Assembly (NCBI GenBank): GCA_035292585.1
Contig: DATDPU010000027.1
Coordinates: 1-64,000, forward strand
Length of the DNA stretch: 64,000 nucleotides
DNA from: DASSFZ01 sp035292585
GTDB taxonomy: Bacteria; Chloroflexota; Anaerolineae; Fen-1058
Direction: 5' to 3'
In this document: in pieces, positions 1-8,053 of the stretch
How positions within the stretch are numbered: the stretch's first letter is position 1
Layout of the letters: the number at the start of each line of letters is the position of its first letter
Made by a program: the position numbers and the translations under genes
The notes under the pieces: generated by a model
Database searches by the model: none
Told to the model about the DNA's origin: nothing
What the model saw: the letters and a program-made list of their open reading frames with translations, nothing else

Positions 1-140
1 AACGAGCGGAACTCGGCTTCGCCTTTGAGCGCCAGGGTCTTGGTGATGGCCGCCGTCAGCGTCGTCTTGCCGTGGTCGATGTGTCCAATCGTCCCCACGT
101 TCACGTGCGGTTTGCTCCGATCAAAATGTCCCTTCCCCAT
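1..140 (-). CDS. tuf: Elongation factor Tu, N-terminal part (runs off the window)
   Basis: The first ~46 codons of translation elongation factor Tu, the GTPase that delivers aminoacyl-tRNA to the ribosome. The reverse complement starts with ATG at 140 and reads MGKGHFDRSKPHVNVGTIGH, followed by the G1 P-loop G-H-I-D-H-G-K-T-T, which is diagnostic for EF-Tu. The gene continues beyond position 1. It lies directly downstream of three tRNA genes on the same strand, an arrangement known for tufB operons in other phyla. An AGGAGG-like site (revcomp of cctcctt, near 150-156) precedes the start. Confidence 0.96.
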   Translation of the reverse strand, partial: MGKGHFDRSKPHVNVGTIGHIDHGKTTLTAAITKTLALKGEAEFRS

Positions 141-206
141 GAAAAACAACCTCCTTCGTTTTACCGGCGGCCCTGCCTGAAGGCAGGTAATCGAATGCGC
201 TAATGG

Positions 207-282
207 TGGAGCCCACGATGGGAATTGAACCCATGGCCACACCCTTACCAAGGGTGTGCTCTACCGACTGAGCTACGTGGGC
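207..282 (-). tRNA. tRNA-Thr (anticodon GGT), CCA encoded
   Basis: On the minus strand a complete cloverleaf begins GCCCACG at 282 and ends CGTGGGC-T-CCA at 207. The D arm is GCTC/GAGC. The anticodon stem is CACCC/GGGTG around a loop reading TTGGTAA, giving anticodon GGT for threonine ACC codons. The T loop is TTCAATT. The 3' CCA is encoded, unlike the two upstream tRNAs. It is the last tRNA before tuf. Confidence 0.95.
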
Positions 283-402
283 ATACAACCGCTCGAACTC
301 AAGTGGCGAGCGGGAATTATATCGGAAATCTTAAAACACGCAAGAGGCTGCGAGATTTTAACTTTCGGAATCAAAACACACGCCCCTGGCGAGAGGGGCG
401 AG

Positions 403-484
403 TGGGCAGAGACGGATTCGAACCGCCGAAGGCGTCGCCAGCTGATTTACAGTCAGCCCCCTTTGTCCACTTGGGTATCTGCCC
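403..484 (-). tRNA. tRNA-Tyr (anticodon GTA)
   Basis: Minus-strand class II tRNA with acceptor GGGCAGA/TCTGCCC. The anticodon stem is GCTGA/TCAGC with loop CTGTAAA, so the anticodon is GTA (tyrosine). A long variable arm closed by a TTCG loop precedes the T arm, as expected of bacterial tRNA-Tyr. CCA is not encoded. Confidence 0.95.
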
Positions 485-510
485 AATCCTACGTTTACGT
501 CACGCGCCCA

Positions 511-583
511 AGCCGACGGCGGGAATCGAACCCGCGACCCATCGCTTACAAGGCGATTGCTCTGCCGGCTGAGCTACGTCGGC
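511..583 (-). tRNA. tRNA-Thr (anticodon TGT)
   Basis: Minus-strand cloverleaf with acceptor GCCGACG/CGTCGGC. The anticodon stem is ATCGC/GCGAT with loop CTTGTAA, so the anticodon is TGT (threonine ACA). The T loop is TTCGATT. CCA is not encoded. It is the first gene of the tRNA-tuf transcript, about 18-20 nt downstream of the predicted start point. Confidence 0.95.
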
Positions 584-607
584 GCGTGCAGACTCAATGC
601 GCGCAGG

Positions 608-636
608 ATTATACCATCCCCACTACAGTGGGTCAA
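608..636 (-). promoter_or_regulatory. Promoter of the tRNA-tuf operon
   Basis: Minus strand: -35 TTGACC (636-631), 17-nt spacer, -10 TATAAT (613-608). This is the best consensus sigma-70-like promoter in the window, fitting a highly expressed tRNA/EF-Tu transcript. Confidence 0.85.
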
Positions 637-667
637 GGAAGATTTCACAATCATCCCCGATGTCATA

Positions 668-697
668 TTGCTGGGCGTCCAACGCACATGCTATACT
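668..697 (+). promoter_or_regulatory. Promoter with extended -10, apparently leaderless
   Basis: -35 TTGCTG (668-673), 18-nt spacer, extended -10 TGC-TATACT (692-697). The ATG of the downstream gene lies at 704, only 6 nt past the -10, so transcription would begin at or next to the start codon. Confidence 0.7.
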
Positions 698-703
698 GTG
701 TCT

Positions 704-2155
704 ATGCTCGACCACACTCGATTGCTCCGCCTAATCATGATTCTGCTGCTAGCTATCACGGCTCTCGCCGCGACGACGCTCGCGCTGCCGACCCTTGCCG
801 CCCCACCGCTCGATTTACCGCCTGAGTCGGATGACTTATGGGCGCGTGTGGGCGGGCTGGAAGCGTGGTATTTCGAGAACGCTTACACCGACTCGCCGCC
901 GCCGGCCGACACTTCCACCTCCGCAGAGGTAAACACGCGCGTGGCGAGCGACCCGCCGACCATCCATTCACTCGTCTCGTCAACACTAACCGCCACGACC
1001 TACCTGCCGCTTGTCGCACAAGATTATCCGTCCGGCGAATTTCGCGGTGTGTGGGTCAGCCGCTTCGATTGGACCGGGTTCGGCATCACGCCGACGACCA
1101 GCACGCTCGATGCCATCGTCGCCAATATCAAGACGGCGAACTTCAATGCCATCCTGTTTCAAGTGCGCGGCACAGCCGATGCTTACTACACTCCCGGCCG
1201 CGAACCCTGGGCCGCGCGCCTGACCGGCCAGCTGACCAAAACGCTCGGCGTCAGTCCGGGCTGGGATCCGCTGGCCTACCTGGTCACACGAGCGCACGCC
1301 CAAGGTATACAGGTACACGCTTACATCAATGTCTTCCCAAACTGGCTGTGTGGCCTTGGCGCGCCGCCCGATCCGGTTACGCCTCGGCATCTCTTTTGGT
1401 CGTTGACCTATTCGACGGCAGAGGATGCGTGGCCGATATGGACGACCAGCGGGCCGCAAAGTTATGCGACGTGCAGTGATTACCTTTGGGCGACGCCCGC
1501 ACTCTCGCTCACGCGGGCACACGTCGCCGCCGTCGCAGCCGATTTGACAACGCGCTACGATATCGACGGCATTCACCTCGACCTGGTGCGCTATCCCGGC
1601 TCGAACACTTCGCACGATCCTTTCACGCGGCGGGCTTACACCGCTGCGCTGGCGCTCTCACCCACACTTACCTTCGCGGGGTGGCAACCCGGTTTCCAGC
1701 GGGCGCAAATCTCCCATCTCGTATCTCAAGTGTATTCCGCCGTCGTCGCTGTCAAACCCGAGGCCTGGGTCAGCGCAGCGGTATGGCCTAACTACACCAG
1801 CGGCTACAACGCATACTTCCAAGACTCCAAGGGCTGGCTGGCGTCGGGCCGTATCGATGCCAACATGCCGATGCTCTATGCGAGCGACATCGTCACCAAC
1901 CTGGCGGCGTGGACCACCCGCATGCAGAGTTTCGTGGCAGACAGCCACGGCCGATACGTGCTCCCCGGCATCCACGCGGATTACGCCGACTTCGCTGACA
2001 TCGTCGCGCGCATCGAGGCGGCCCGCGCTGCCGGCGCGCCCGGCGTGGCGATCTTCTCCTACGGCGCGCTCAACACGCGGGGCTACTTCGACGATCTCGG
2101 CGCGGGGCCGTTTGCGTTGCCGGCTCAGGTACCCACGCCTGAGTGGAAGCCGTGA
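704..2155 (+). CDS. Secreted glycoside-hydrolase-like family 10 (GHL10/UPF0748) protein
   Basis: A 483-residue exported protein of the GHL10 family (YngK-like, formerly DUF187), putative TIM-barrel glycosidases acting on cell-surface or environmental glycans; the substrate is not known. Residues 1-33 form a signal peptide ending L-P-T-L-A-A. A low-complexity spacer follows, and the catalytic-type domain starts near residue 112 (F-R-G-V-W-V-S-R-F-D-W). It includes the family segments R-G-T-A-D-A-Y-Y and D-I-D-G-I-H-L-D-L-V-R-Y-P. I chose ATG 704 because it opens the signal peptide and sits 6 nt after a -10 box; the frame is open further upstream, but that part overlaps the tRNA-Thr gene. It is divergent from the tRNA-tuf operon. 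Confidence 0.88.
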   Translation: MLDHTRLLRLIMILLLAITALAATTLALPTLAAPPLDLPPESDDLWARVGGLEAWYFENAYTDSPPPADTSTSAEVNTRVASDPPTIHSLVSSTLTATTYLPLVAQDYPSGEFRGVWVSRFDWTGFGITPTTSTLDAIVANIKTANFNAILFQVRGTADAYYTPGREPWAARLTGQLTKTLGVSPGWDPLAYLVTRAHAQGIQVHAYINVFPNWLCGLGAPPDPVTPRHLFWSLTYSTAEDAWPIWTTSGPQSYATCSDYLWATPALSLTRAHVAAVAADLTTRYDIDGIHLDLVRYPGSNTSHDPFTRRAYTAALALSPTLTFAGWQPGFQRAQISHLVSQVYSAVVAVKPEAWVSAAVWPNYTSGYNAYFQDSKGWLASGRIDANMPMLYASDIVTNLAAWTTRMQSFVADSHGRYVLPGIHADYADFADIVARIEAARAAGAPGVAIFSYGALNTRGYFDDLGAGPFALPAQVPTPEWKP

Positions 2156-2233
2156 GTGCGGCATGAAACGTGAACCCTAAAACCAAGTTTCACGCTCGGC
2201 GTTTTCGTCTTGGATAACTTCCGAAGTTCTCAG

Positions 2234-3388
2234 ATGAAAATAACCCGACGTCAGCTCCTCCGCCTGGCCGGTCTGGCATTGCTCTCGAGCTGTGCTCCAC
2301 ACATCGAGCCGGCCGCGACCCGTCAACCGACCATCAAACCATCCAACTCTCCAACCCTCCCAGCCACCCGCTCGCCAGCTCCCACTCAAACTCCCACACT
2401 CACGCCTACTTCCTCGCCCGCTGCGCTCATCGAACACGTTGTGATCTTTGTGCAGGAGAACCACTCCTTCGATTCGCTGTTCGCCGGCTTCGAGGGTGCC
2501 GACGGTCTGGCGCATGGCGGCGTGTGCACCGATCAAACCGCCGATCCCGATCACAGTCATGCCGCGGCGCTACAGCCCAATGGTCTAGCCGGCCCTTCTG
2601 GCGACTGCCACTATACCGAAGCGCAAATCCCCAATTACTGGAGAGTCGCTCGCGCGTTCACCTTGTGCGACAATTTTTTCACCGAAGTGCGCGGCCCGTC
2701 CGCGCCCAACTACTTCATGCTGACCTCCGCCCAATCGCCGATCGTCGACGCGCCGCGCAGCGACATCTGCCCACCCGTGTGCGCCGACGTGCCAGCCCTA
2801 CCCGACCGCTTGATCGAAAAGGGGCTGACCTGGGCCGACTATGGCGGCATTTTTGAGCGCTATCCGCATTTAGCCGGACGACCCGAGATCATATCCGACC
2901 AATCCCGTTTTCTCGCCGATGCGCAAGCGGGCAGCTTGCCCCATGTCACCTGGCTGATTTCGTACTTTGACCTCAGTGGTCATCCGCCCGCCAGCCTATG
3001 CATTGCCGAGAACTGGATGGTGCGTGTGCTTGACGCGATCATGCAGGGGCCACACTGGAACTCAACCGCCGTGTTTTTGACCTGGGACGATTGGGGCGGT
3101 TTCTACGACCACGTTGAACCGCCTGTGCTTGAAAAGTGGGCGGACGACACGCCCTTTCGTCTGGGGCATCGCGTTCCGTGTACCGTGGTCAGCCCGTATG
3201 TGAAAGCAGGCTACATTTCCCATCAACAGCATTCCCATCTGAGCCTGCTGAAATTCGTCGAGACCCTCTTCGCGCTCGAACCACTGACCGAGCGGGACGC
3301 CCAGGCCAGCGATATGCTCGACTGCTTCGACTTCGCGCAGCCGCCGCTCCCGGCGCTCGAGCTTGACGAGCGCGAGTGCGCGGGATAA
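2234..3388 (+). CDS. Lipid-anchored phosphoesterase (phospholipase C / acid phosphatase family)
   Basis: A 384-residue protein of the phosphoesterase family (PF04185-type, with phospholipases C and AcpA-like phosphatases), probably hydrolysing phosphate esters outside the cell. The N-terminus has twin arginines (T-R-R-Q-L-L-R-L) followed by a lipobox-like L-S-S-C with Cys20, suggesting Tat export and lipid anchoring. Residues 21-63 are a Thr/Pro/Ser linker. The catalytic domain opens with V-Q-E-N-H-S-F-D (residues 73-80), the hallmark metal-binding segment, and later has A-P-N-Y and T-W-D-D-W-G-G-F-Y-D-H. ATG 2234 was preferred over an upstream TTG (2210) because it places the export signal correctly. 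Whether it is a lipase or a phosphatase cannot be decided. Confidence 0.87.
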   Translation: MKITRRQLLRLAGLALLSSCAPHIEPAATRQPTIKPSNSPTLPATRSPAPTQTPTLTPTSSPAALIEHVVIFVQENHSFDSLFAGFEGADGLAHGGVCTDQTADPDHSHAAALQPNGLAGPSGDCHYTEAQIPNYWRVARAFTLCDNFFTEVRGPSAPNYFMLTSAQSPIVDAPRSDICPPVCADVPALPDRLIEKGLTWADYGGIFERYPHLAGRPEIISDQSRFLADAQAGSLPHVTWLISYFDLSGHPPASLCIAENWMVRVLDAIMQGPHWNSTAVFLTWDDWGGFYDHVEPPVLEKWADDTPFRLGHRVPCTVVSPYVKAGYISHQQHSHLSLLKFVETLFALEPLTERDAQASDMLDCFDFAQPPLPALELDERECAG

Positions 3389-3393
3389 ACGAA

Positions 3394-3426
3394 AAACGTG
3401 AGGCGCAATCTTTACGCCTCACGTTT
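3394..3426. terminator. Bidirectional terminator between convergent genes
   Basis: Perfect 12-bp inverted repeat AAACGTGAGGCG / CGCCTCACGTTT with a 9-nt loop, sited between the phosphoesterase (+) and the NBR1-Ig lipoprotein (-). The arms end in A and T runs, so it can work in both directions. Confidence 0.75.
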
Positions 3427-3442
3427 CAGGCTTTACTTCAGA

Positions 3443-4669
3443 TCAGTTCTTCAAACACGGCGCTGGCGCACTCGATCCACTGCGGTAGCCGCACCACTCC
3501 TGGTCGGTGCTGTAGTTTCCCTGGAATTGCAGGCCGCCGCCGGTCATAAAAAACTTGAATGGACCGCTGCCGCCGGTGCGCGACCAGGCGCCCGTCAGCG
3601 TGGCGCCAGTCACCGTGCCGCTGATCGAGCCTTCACCACCCGCATAGCTGCCGGTGACTGTATCGCCGCTCTGGGTAAGCGTCATGTCCCCACAGTTAGC
3701 CGTCCCGCACAAGGTGGTCCAGGCGCCGTACCAGCGCGAGACGCCGCACGGCACGAGCGGACTTTGATCGGCGCGTTGGCCGCACCACGCATTTGAGCGA
3801 TCCCAGTTGCCGTGCCAGCGTAAGCCGCTATCTTCGATCCAGAAATCGAACGTGCCGCTGCTCCCACCGCGCGCCCAGGCGCCCGACAGCCGGTTGCCCT
3901 CAATCGAGCCACTGAGCGTGCCCGCCCCGCCCGCATACGTGCCCACAACCGTGCTCCCCGTCTGCACCAGATTGATTTCACCGCACGTGCTGCCGGCGCA
4001 ATCCGTCATCCAGGTGCCACCCCACAGCCCACCTCCGATCGGCGTCGGCGTCCTCGTCGCCGTAGCCGTCGGGGTCGGCGTGCCAACTACTTTGATGACG
4101 ACGGTGTACCCGCCGAAAATGGCGTTATTGCTCGCGCGCAGTCGCCACTTGCCGGTAAAGTCGCCGGATGCGCCGGGCGCGACCAGGTTGACCGAAACAT
4201 CGATCGTTTGGCCGGGCGCGGCCGCCGGGATATTCACAGCCGCCGGGCCGCTCATCTGGTTGCCTTCGGCGTAGACCAGTTGGTAACTCGTATCCCAGGT
4301 ACATGTACCATCGTTTCGGATGCGCCAGGTCTTAACAAAAGGAGCGTTCGGGGCCAACACTGTGCCGTCGGGGATAGTCACGTCGGCAATGTAGGTCCCT
4401 CTCAACACGCACCCGCCAGGCCCGCTCCCGACAATCGGCGTCGCCGTAGCGGTAGGTGTATTAGTCGGAGCGCCGGGCGTGTCGCTCGGGGCGAGGGTCA
4501 GCGTCGGGTCGAAAGTCGCCGCTGCAACATCCGTCGGAACGGTGGTGACCGACGCAGTAGGCGTCTCGGTGGGCGCGCTTTCCGTGCCGCCGCCTAAGGT
4601 GCATGCCAGACTGAGCACAATCATGGTTATGAAGACAAACGCGATCGAGTAGCGTCGTTGGGTCGTCAC
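3443..4669 (-). CDS. Lipoprotein with NBR1-type Ig domain and duplicated C-terminal module
   Basis: A 408-residue extracellular protein of unknown role. The start is GTG 4669, preceded by GGGGAGGA at 6-7 nt; an in-frame upstream extension lacks such a site. Residues 7-23 are hydrophobic and end in a lipobox-like S-L-A-C (Cys23). After a Thr/Pro linker, residues ~91-196 resemble the Ig-like central domain of NBR1 (F-V-K-T-W-R-I-R-N-D-G-T-C-T-W). Next comes a T-P-T-A-T linker and two copies of a ~80-residue module (about 215-300 and 310-400), each with W-x-G-x-W, a C-G pair, G-S/T-Y-A-G-G and a C-terminal W-C-G-x-R. The modules look like small beta-barrels; I do not recognise the family. Confidence 0.82.
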   Translation of the reverse strand: MTTQRRYSIAFVFITMIVLSLACTLGGGTESAPTETPTASVTTVPTDVAAATFDPTLTLAPSDTPGAPTNTPTATATPIVGSGPGGCVLRGTYIADVTIPDGTVLAPNAPFVKTWRIRNDGTCTWDTSYQLVYAEGNQMSGPAAVNIPAAAPGQTIDVSVNLVAPGASGDFTGKWRLRASNNAIFGGYTVVIKVVGTPTPTATATRTPTPIGGGLWGGTWMTDCAGSTCGEINLVQTGSTVVGTYAGGAGTLSGSIEGNRLSGAWARGGSSGTFDFWIEDSGLRWHGNWDRSNAWCGQRADQSPLVPCGVSRWYGAWTTLCGTANCGDMTLTQSGDTVTGSYAGGEGSISGTVTGATLTGAWSRTGGSGPFKFFMTGGGLQFQGNYSTDQEWCGYRSGSSAPAPCLKN

Positions 4670-4721
4670 GAGTATCCTCCCCAAGGTGAATCCATGATAG
4701 ACGATTGCCACAGCGGGGCAG

Positions 4722-4727
4722 ATTATA
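4722..4727 (-). promoter_or_regulatory. -10 box for the NBR1-Ig lipoprotein gene
   Basis: Minus-strand TATAAT (4727-4722), about 45 nt upstream of the chosen GTG start and its Shine-Dalgarno site. The corresponding -35 (TGTGCT) is poor. Confidence 0.5.
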
Positions 4728-5284
4728 GCCGTCTCATCTGATTTAGCACAGTGAGAAAGGGCATCGCGCTGAAGGACAATCGGCCCTGCGGGAAGCGGAT
4801 ACAATCAACCTTCAGGCAGGTTTCGAGCAAAACTTAGGCGTGCATGTCGGCGCCGACACCCAGCCGGTCTTGACGGCCAGGCGCGTGCGCGCCAAGTCCG
4901 TCTGCACCCGATCCAACACCGCATCCCGTGCCCGTTAAAATCCGACAATCGAGAGCGGGTTTCTCTTTGAGCGCGCGCACAGGGTTGATCGTTGTCATGT
5001 GTGAGGCATGCCGTTTGTCACTATGCCGAAAACACTGTCCGGTATATCCTTGCCCCTGATTTGAGCAGAAGCAACAACCTTATCGCCCACCCCGGGTTGT
5101 TGCCGAAGATCAAGTCGGTCCTCTGAACAGCACCCCTGGCTGTTTAGAGACAATGATTCTCCTCCTCCCTTGGCTGCCGTCCCGGCCGCGAGCCCCCGCC
5201 GCGACCGGGACTGGCCGTTTTATAGGCCAGTGTATCGGTAATAGCGCCGGCCGCACCCTTCCACTGAACTGCACTGCCAGATAC
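4728..5284. other. Intergenic stretch without a supportable gene
   Basis: About 560 bp between the lipoprotein and helicase genes. It holds a hairpin with arms GCAACAACC (5071-5079) and GGTTGTTGC (5094-5102). Around 4830-4950 there is a ~40-codon minus-strand frame with protein-like composition but no start codon or ribosome-binding site, possibly a gene relic. No coding gene is called. Confidence 0.5.
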
Positions 5285-7840
5285 CTACGCTTCATTCTCA
5301 ACCAAAGCCCCCAACAGTTTGAGCGTCAGCGCTTTCGTATCCGCCCCGTCGCTCCCGGTTGGGCCTACGCATGCCGGGCAGCCACTCTCACAGCGACAGG
5401 CAGCACCCAGCTCGCGCGCGGCGCGCAACAGCTCGGCGTGGAGCTCGTAACATTCCTGGCTCAACCCGATGCCCCCCGGCGCCCGATCGAAGATCGTGAT
5501 CGTCGGCAGCTCGGTGAACGGCGAGCGGCTTTCGGCCAGCACGTCGATGTCACGCGGATCGCACATCAGGAACAGCGGCGCGATCTGGCGCATCACCTGC
5601 CCCAGGCCGCTGATCGCTCCCCGCAAGCCGCGCGCCGTCTCGGCCCGGCGATGGCAAGCGGTGCACAACGTGATCAGGTTTTCCAGTACATTAGCCGGCT
5701 GATAGTTTTCGTTCTGGCCGCGCACGTAGCCGAATTCACGGAATGGCCGGATGTGATGCACGTCGTGCTGGCGGTTTCGTTCGGCCGCGCCGCACTGGCG
5801 GCAGCGGTGACCATCGCGCAGGCGGGCCGCCTCGCGCTGCGCCTCCCAATTCGGCCCGTAATCATTCGGCGCGAAGAGCACACCTTCGGCCATCAGCCGG
5901 TCGGCCAACCCCGGCTCGATGCAGAACCAATACGCCGTCGTCTGCAGCTGCTGCTCGGGCAATTCGATCTCGCCCCAACCCAATGTTTCATGTGTGTACA
6001 ACTTGATCTTGCGGAAACCGACGGCCTGCGTAGTGACCAGCACTTCACCCTGACTCTTGATCGTCGGCCCGGCCTCGGCGCGCTCGAGCTCGTCCAGCAC
6101 CTGCACATCGACAGTGCTGCTGGCCTCGGTGTAGTAATCGATGTTCGCCGGGCGCACAAACGCCTGCCCGTTTTCCCAATCCAAGCGCTCGACCTGATAC
6201 TGCTGCCCCTCGTGCATGTAGATCGCGCCGGGATAGACCAGCACCGGGGCAGTATCCCGATCGATCTGCCCGATCGATCGGGCGCGGCCTTCGCCGTGAT
6301 CGAGAATCACGATCGTGTCGGCCGTTCCCGTTCGCAGCGAGATGCCCTCGGCCGGGTATGAGTCGGACATCCAGAAATACCGATCAGGAAGTTGGTTGGA
6401 GGGTTGGTGAGTTGGTTGCTTGACGAGGATACCTTCATCGACCAGCGCATCGAGTAATTCGCTCGTCTGGGCAAAACGACCGAACTGTTCGCCCGACTCA
6501 AACGGCAGCTCGAACGCTGCGCACTTGAGGTGGTTGGTCAGGATGATCAGGTTATCCGGCGCGATCAGGCCGTGTTCGGGGCTACGCTCGAAGAAGAAAC
6601 GCGGGTGCGTGATCAGGAATTGGTCGAGCGGGCCGGCGCTGGCGACCAGGATCGCCGCCGAGGTGTCCGCGCGTCGGCCGGCGCGCCCGGCTTGCTGCAA
6701 GGCCGATGCGACCGTGCCGGGATAGCCGGACAGGATCGCCGCATCGAGCTGGCCGATGTCGACGCCGAGTTCCAGCGCGTTGGTCGCCACCACGCCGCGC
6801 GCCGACCCATCGCGCAATGCCTGCTCGATCGCGCGGCGCTCGTCCGCCAGGTAGCCGCCGCGATAACCGTGGATCACATTCGGATCGCCGCCCTGCGACG
6901 CAACCGCATCGCGCACGTACGTGAGCAGGACTTCGGTCGTGAGTCGGGCGCGGGCGAATAGAATCGTCTGCACATCGGCCAACAGGAAGCGCGCGGCGAT
7001 ATCGCGCGCCTCTAGCAGCGACGATCGGCGCGTGCCGAGCGCGGGATCGATCAGCGGCGGGTTATACAGGATGAAATGCTTTTCGCCGCGCGGCGCGCCA
7101 TCGTCGTCGACCAGCGTGACCGGCTCCTCGATCAATCGCTCGGCCAGTTGAACGGGATTGGCAATGGTGGCCGAGGTCAAAATGAATTGGGGGTGCGAGC
7201 CGTAGAAGCGGCAAATGCGCTTGAGACGGCGCAACACGTTGGCGAAGTGGCTGCCGAACACGCCGCGATAGGCGTGCAACTCGTCGATGACGATGTAGCG
7301 TAACGACTCGAATAGCGAGGCCCAACGGGTGTGGTGCGGCAGGATGCCGGTGTGCAACATATCGGGATTGGTGATGATGATGCCGCCGGCCTCGCGCGCG
7401 GCGCGGCGTCGATCGCGCGGAGTATCGCCGTCGTAGGTACGCGCAGAAACATTCGAAGCCAGTCCGCCCATCAGAGATTGGAGATTCGAGAGTTGGTCGT
7501 GCGCCAGCGCTTTGGTGGGGAAGAGATACAACGCAGCGCTGTCCGGCTCGCGGAGCAGCGTGTGCAACACCGGCAAGTTGTAGCACAGCGTCTTGCCCGA
7601 AGCGGTGGCGGTGACGACGACCGGGTTCTCGCCGCGCAGCGCCGCTTCGACGGCAGCCGCCTGGTGCGTGAAGAGCTGTGGGATACCGCGCGCCCGCAGC
7701 GCATCGATCAAGCGCGGATCGAGTGCGGCGGGCGCGGGTGTGTAGCGAGCGGCGCGGGCCGGAATGCGCTCCCAGGCAGCGACGTTGCGCATGAAGTTGC
7801 GATCGTTGCGGAGTTGATCGAGAGCGTGGGTGATGGGCAT
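5285..7840 (-). CDS. MrfA/YprA-like DEAD/DEAH helicase with an embedded HNH nuclease-type domain
   Basis: An 851-residue superfamily 2 helicase of the MrfA/YprA type (3'-5' DNA helicases linked to DNA repair), with a C-terminal DUF1998/MZB zinc-binding domain. Motif I is A-T-A-S-G-K-T (78-84), motif II I-D-E-L-H (185-189), motif III T-S-A-T, and motif VI Q-Q-A-G-R-A-G-R. The MZB cysteines appear near the end as C-R-C-E-S-G-C-P-A-C-V-G. Unusually, residues ~671-731 are a complete HNH module: C-R-Q-C, D-V-H-H-I, N-V-L-E-N-L-I-T-L-C-x-x-C-H. A repeat-coded Gln/Pro/Asn-rich stretch occurs at bases ~6389-6421. The start is ATG 7840, 7 nt after TATAAT; a longer upstream frame would overlap this promoter. 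Confidence 0.9.
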   Translation of the reverse strand: MPITHALDQLRNDRNFMRNVAAWERIPARAARYTPAPAALDPRLIDALRARGIPQLFTHQAAAVEAALRGENPVVVTATASGKTLCYNLPVLHTLLREPDSAALYLFPTKALAHDQLSNLQSLMGGLASNVSARTYDGDTPRDRRRAAREAGGIIITNPDMLHTGILPHHTRWASLFESLRYIVIDELHAYRGVFGSHFANVLRRLKRICRFYGSHPQFILTSATIANPVQLAERLIEEPVTLVDDDGAPRGEKHFILYNPPLIDPALGTRRSSLLEARDIAARFLLADVQTILFARARLTTEVLLTYVRDAVASQGGDPNVIHGYRGGYLADERRAIEQALRDGSARGVVATNALELGVDIGQLDAAILSGYPGTVASALQQAGRAGRRADTSAAILVASAGPLDQFLITHPRFFFERSPEHGLIAPDNLIILTNHLKCAAFELPFESGEQFGRFAQTSELLDALVDEGILVKQPTHQPSNQLPDRYFWMSDSYPAEGISLRTGTADTIVILDHGEGRARSIGQIDRDTAPVLVYPGAIYMHEGQQYQVERLDWENGQAFVRPANIDYYTEASSTVDVQVLDELERAEAGPTIKSQGEVLVTTQAVGFRKIKLYTHETLGWGEIELPEQQLQTTAYWFCIEPGLADRLMAEGVLFAPNDYGPNWEAQREAARLRDGHRCRQCGAAERNRQHDVHHIRPFREFGYVRGQNENYQPANVLENLITLCTACHRRAETARGLRGAISGLGQVMRQIAPLFLMCDPRDIDVLAESRSPFTELPTITIFDRAPGGIGLSQECYELHAELLRAARELGAACRCESGCPACVGPTGSDGADTKALTLKLLGALVENEA

Positions 7841-7847
7841 CGGGGAG

Positions 7848-7853
7848 ATTATA
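7848..7853 (-). promoter_or_regulatory. -10 box of the helicase gene (leaderless)
   Basis: Minus-strand TATAAT (7853-7848), then CTCCCCG and the ATG at 7840. The spacing puts the transcription start at about the A of ATG. No Shine-Dalgarno site is present and the -35 is weak. Confidence 0.65.
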
Positions 7854-7884
7854 CCGCTTCTAACACTCCCGTAGCACGGGTCGT

Positions 7885-7913
7885 TTGCTGATTCATTCCA
7901 TACCCGGTACACT
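7885..7913 (+). promoter_or_regulatory. Promoter of the MacB-like exporter operon
   Basis: -35 TTGCTG (7885-7890), 17-nt spacer, -10 TACACT (7908-7913). The leader to ATG 8054 would be ~130 nt. It is divergent from the helicase promoter. Confidence 0.6.
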
Positions 7914-8053
7914 TTGTGCCTGTCTAATGCGGCGATCGGGCCTCTCACTCTCTGCGTCAAACTACCCACACCGATTTCCGCCCCCGGTCGGATGACGCGA
8001 TACCTGAATCACTTTATCCTCGACGCCAATAACAGCCAGGGTTGGTTTTTCCG

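Noticed and set aside
283..402. Missing tRNA-Gly expected from the tuf operon order
   Set aside because: No acceptor/T-arm pairing or TTCRA loop could be found in this gap by eye.
557..703. N-terminal extension of the GHL10 protein frame
   Set aside because: It overlaps the tRNA-Thr gene and the promoter; the signal peptide begins at ATG 704.
4830..4950. Small minus-strand coding frame
   Set aside because: Protein-like composition but no start codon, ribosome-binding site or family; at most a relic.
5153..6361. A 402-codon plus-strand frame
   Set aside because: Antisense to the helicase, whose motifs are unambiguous.
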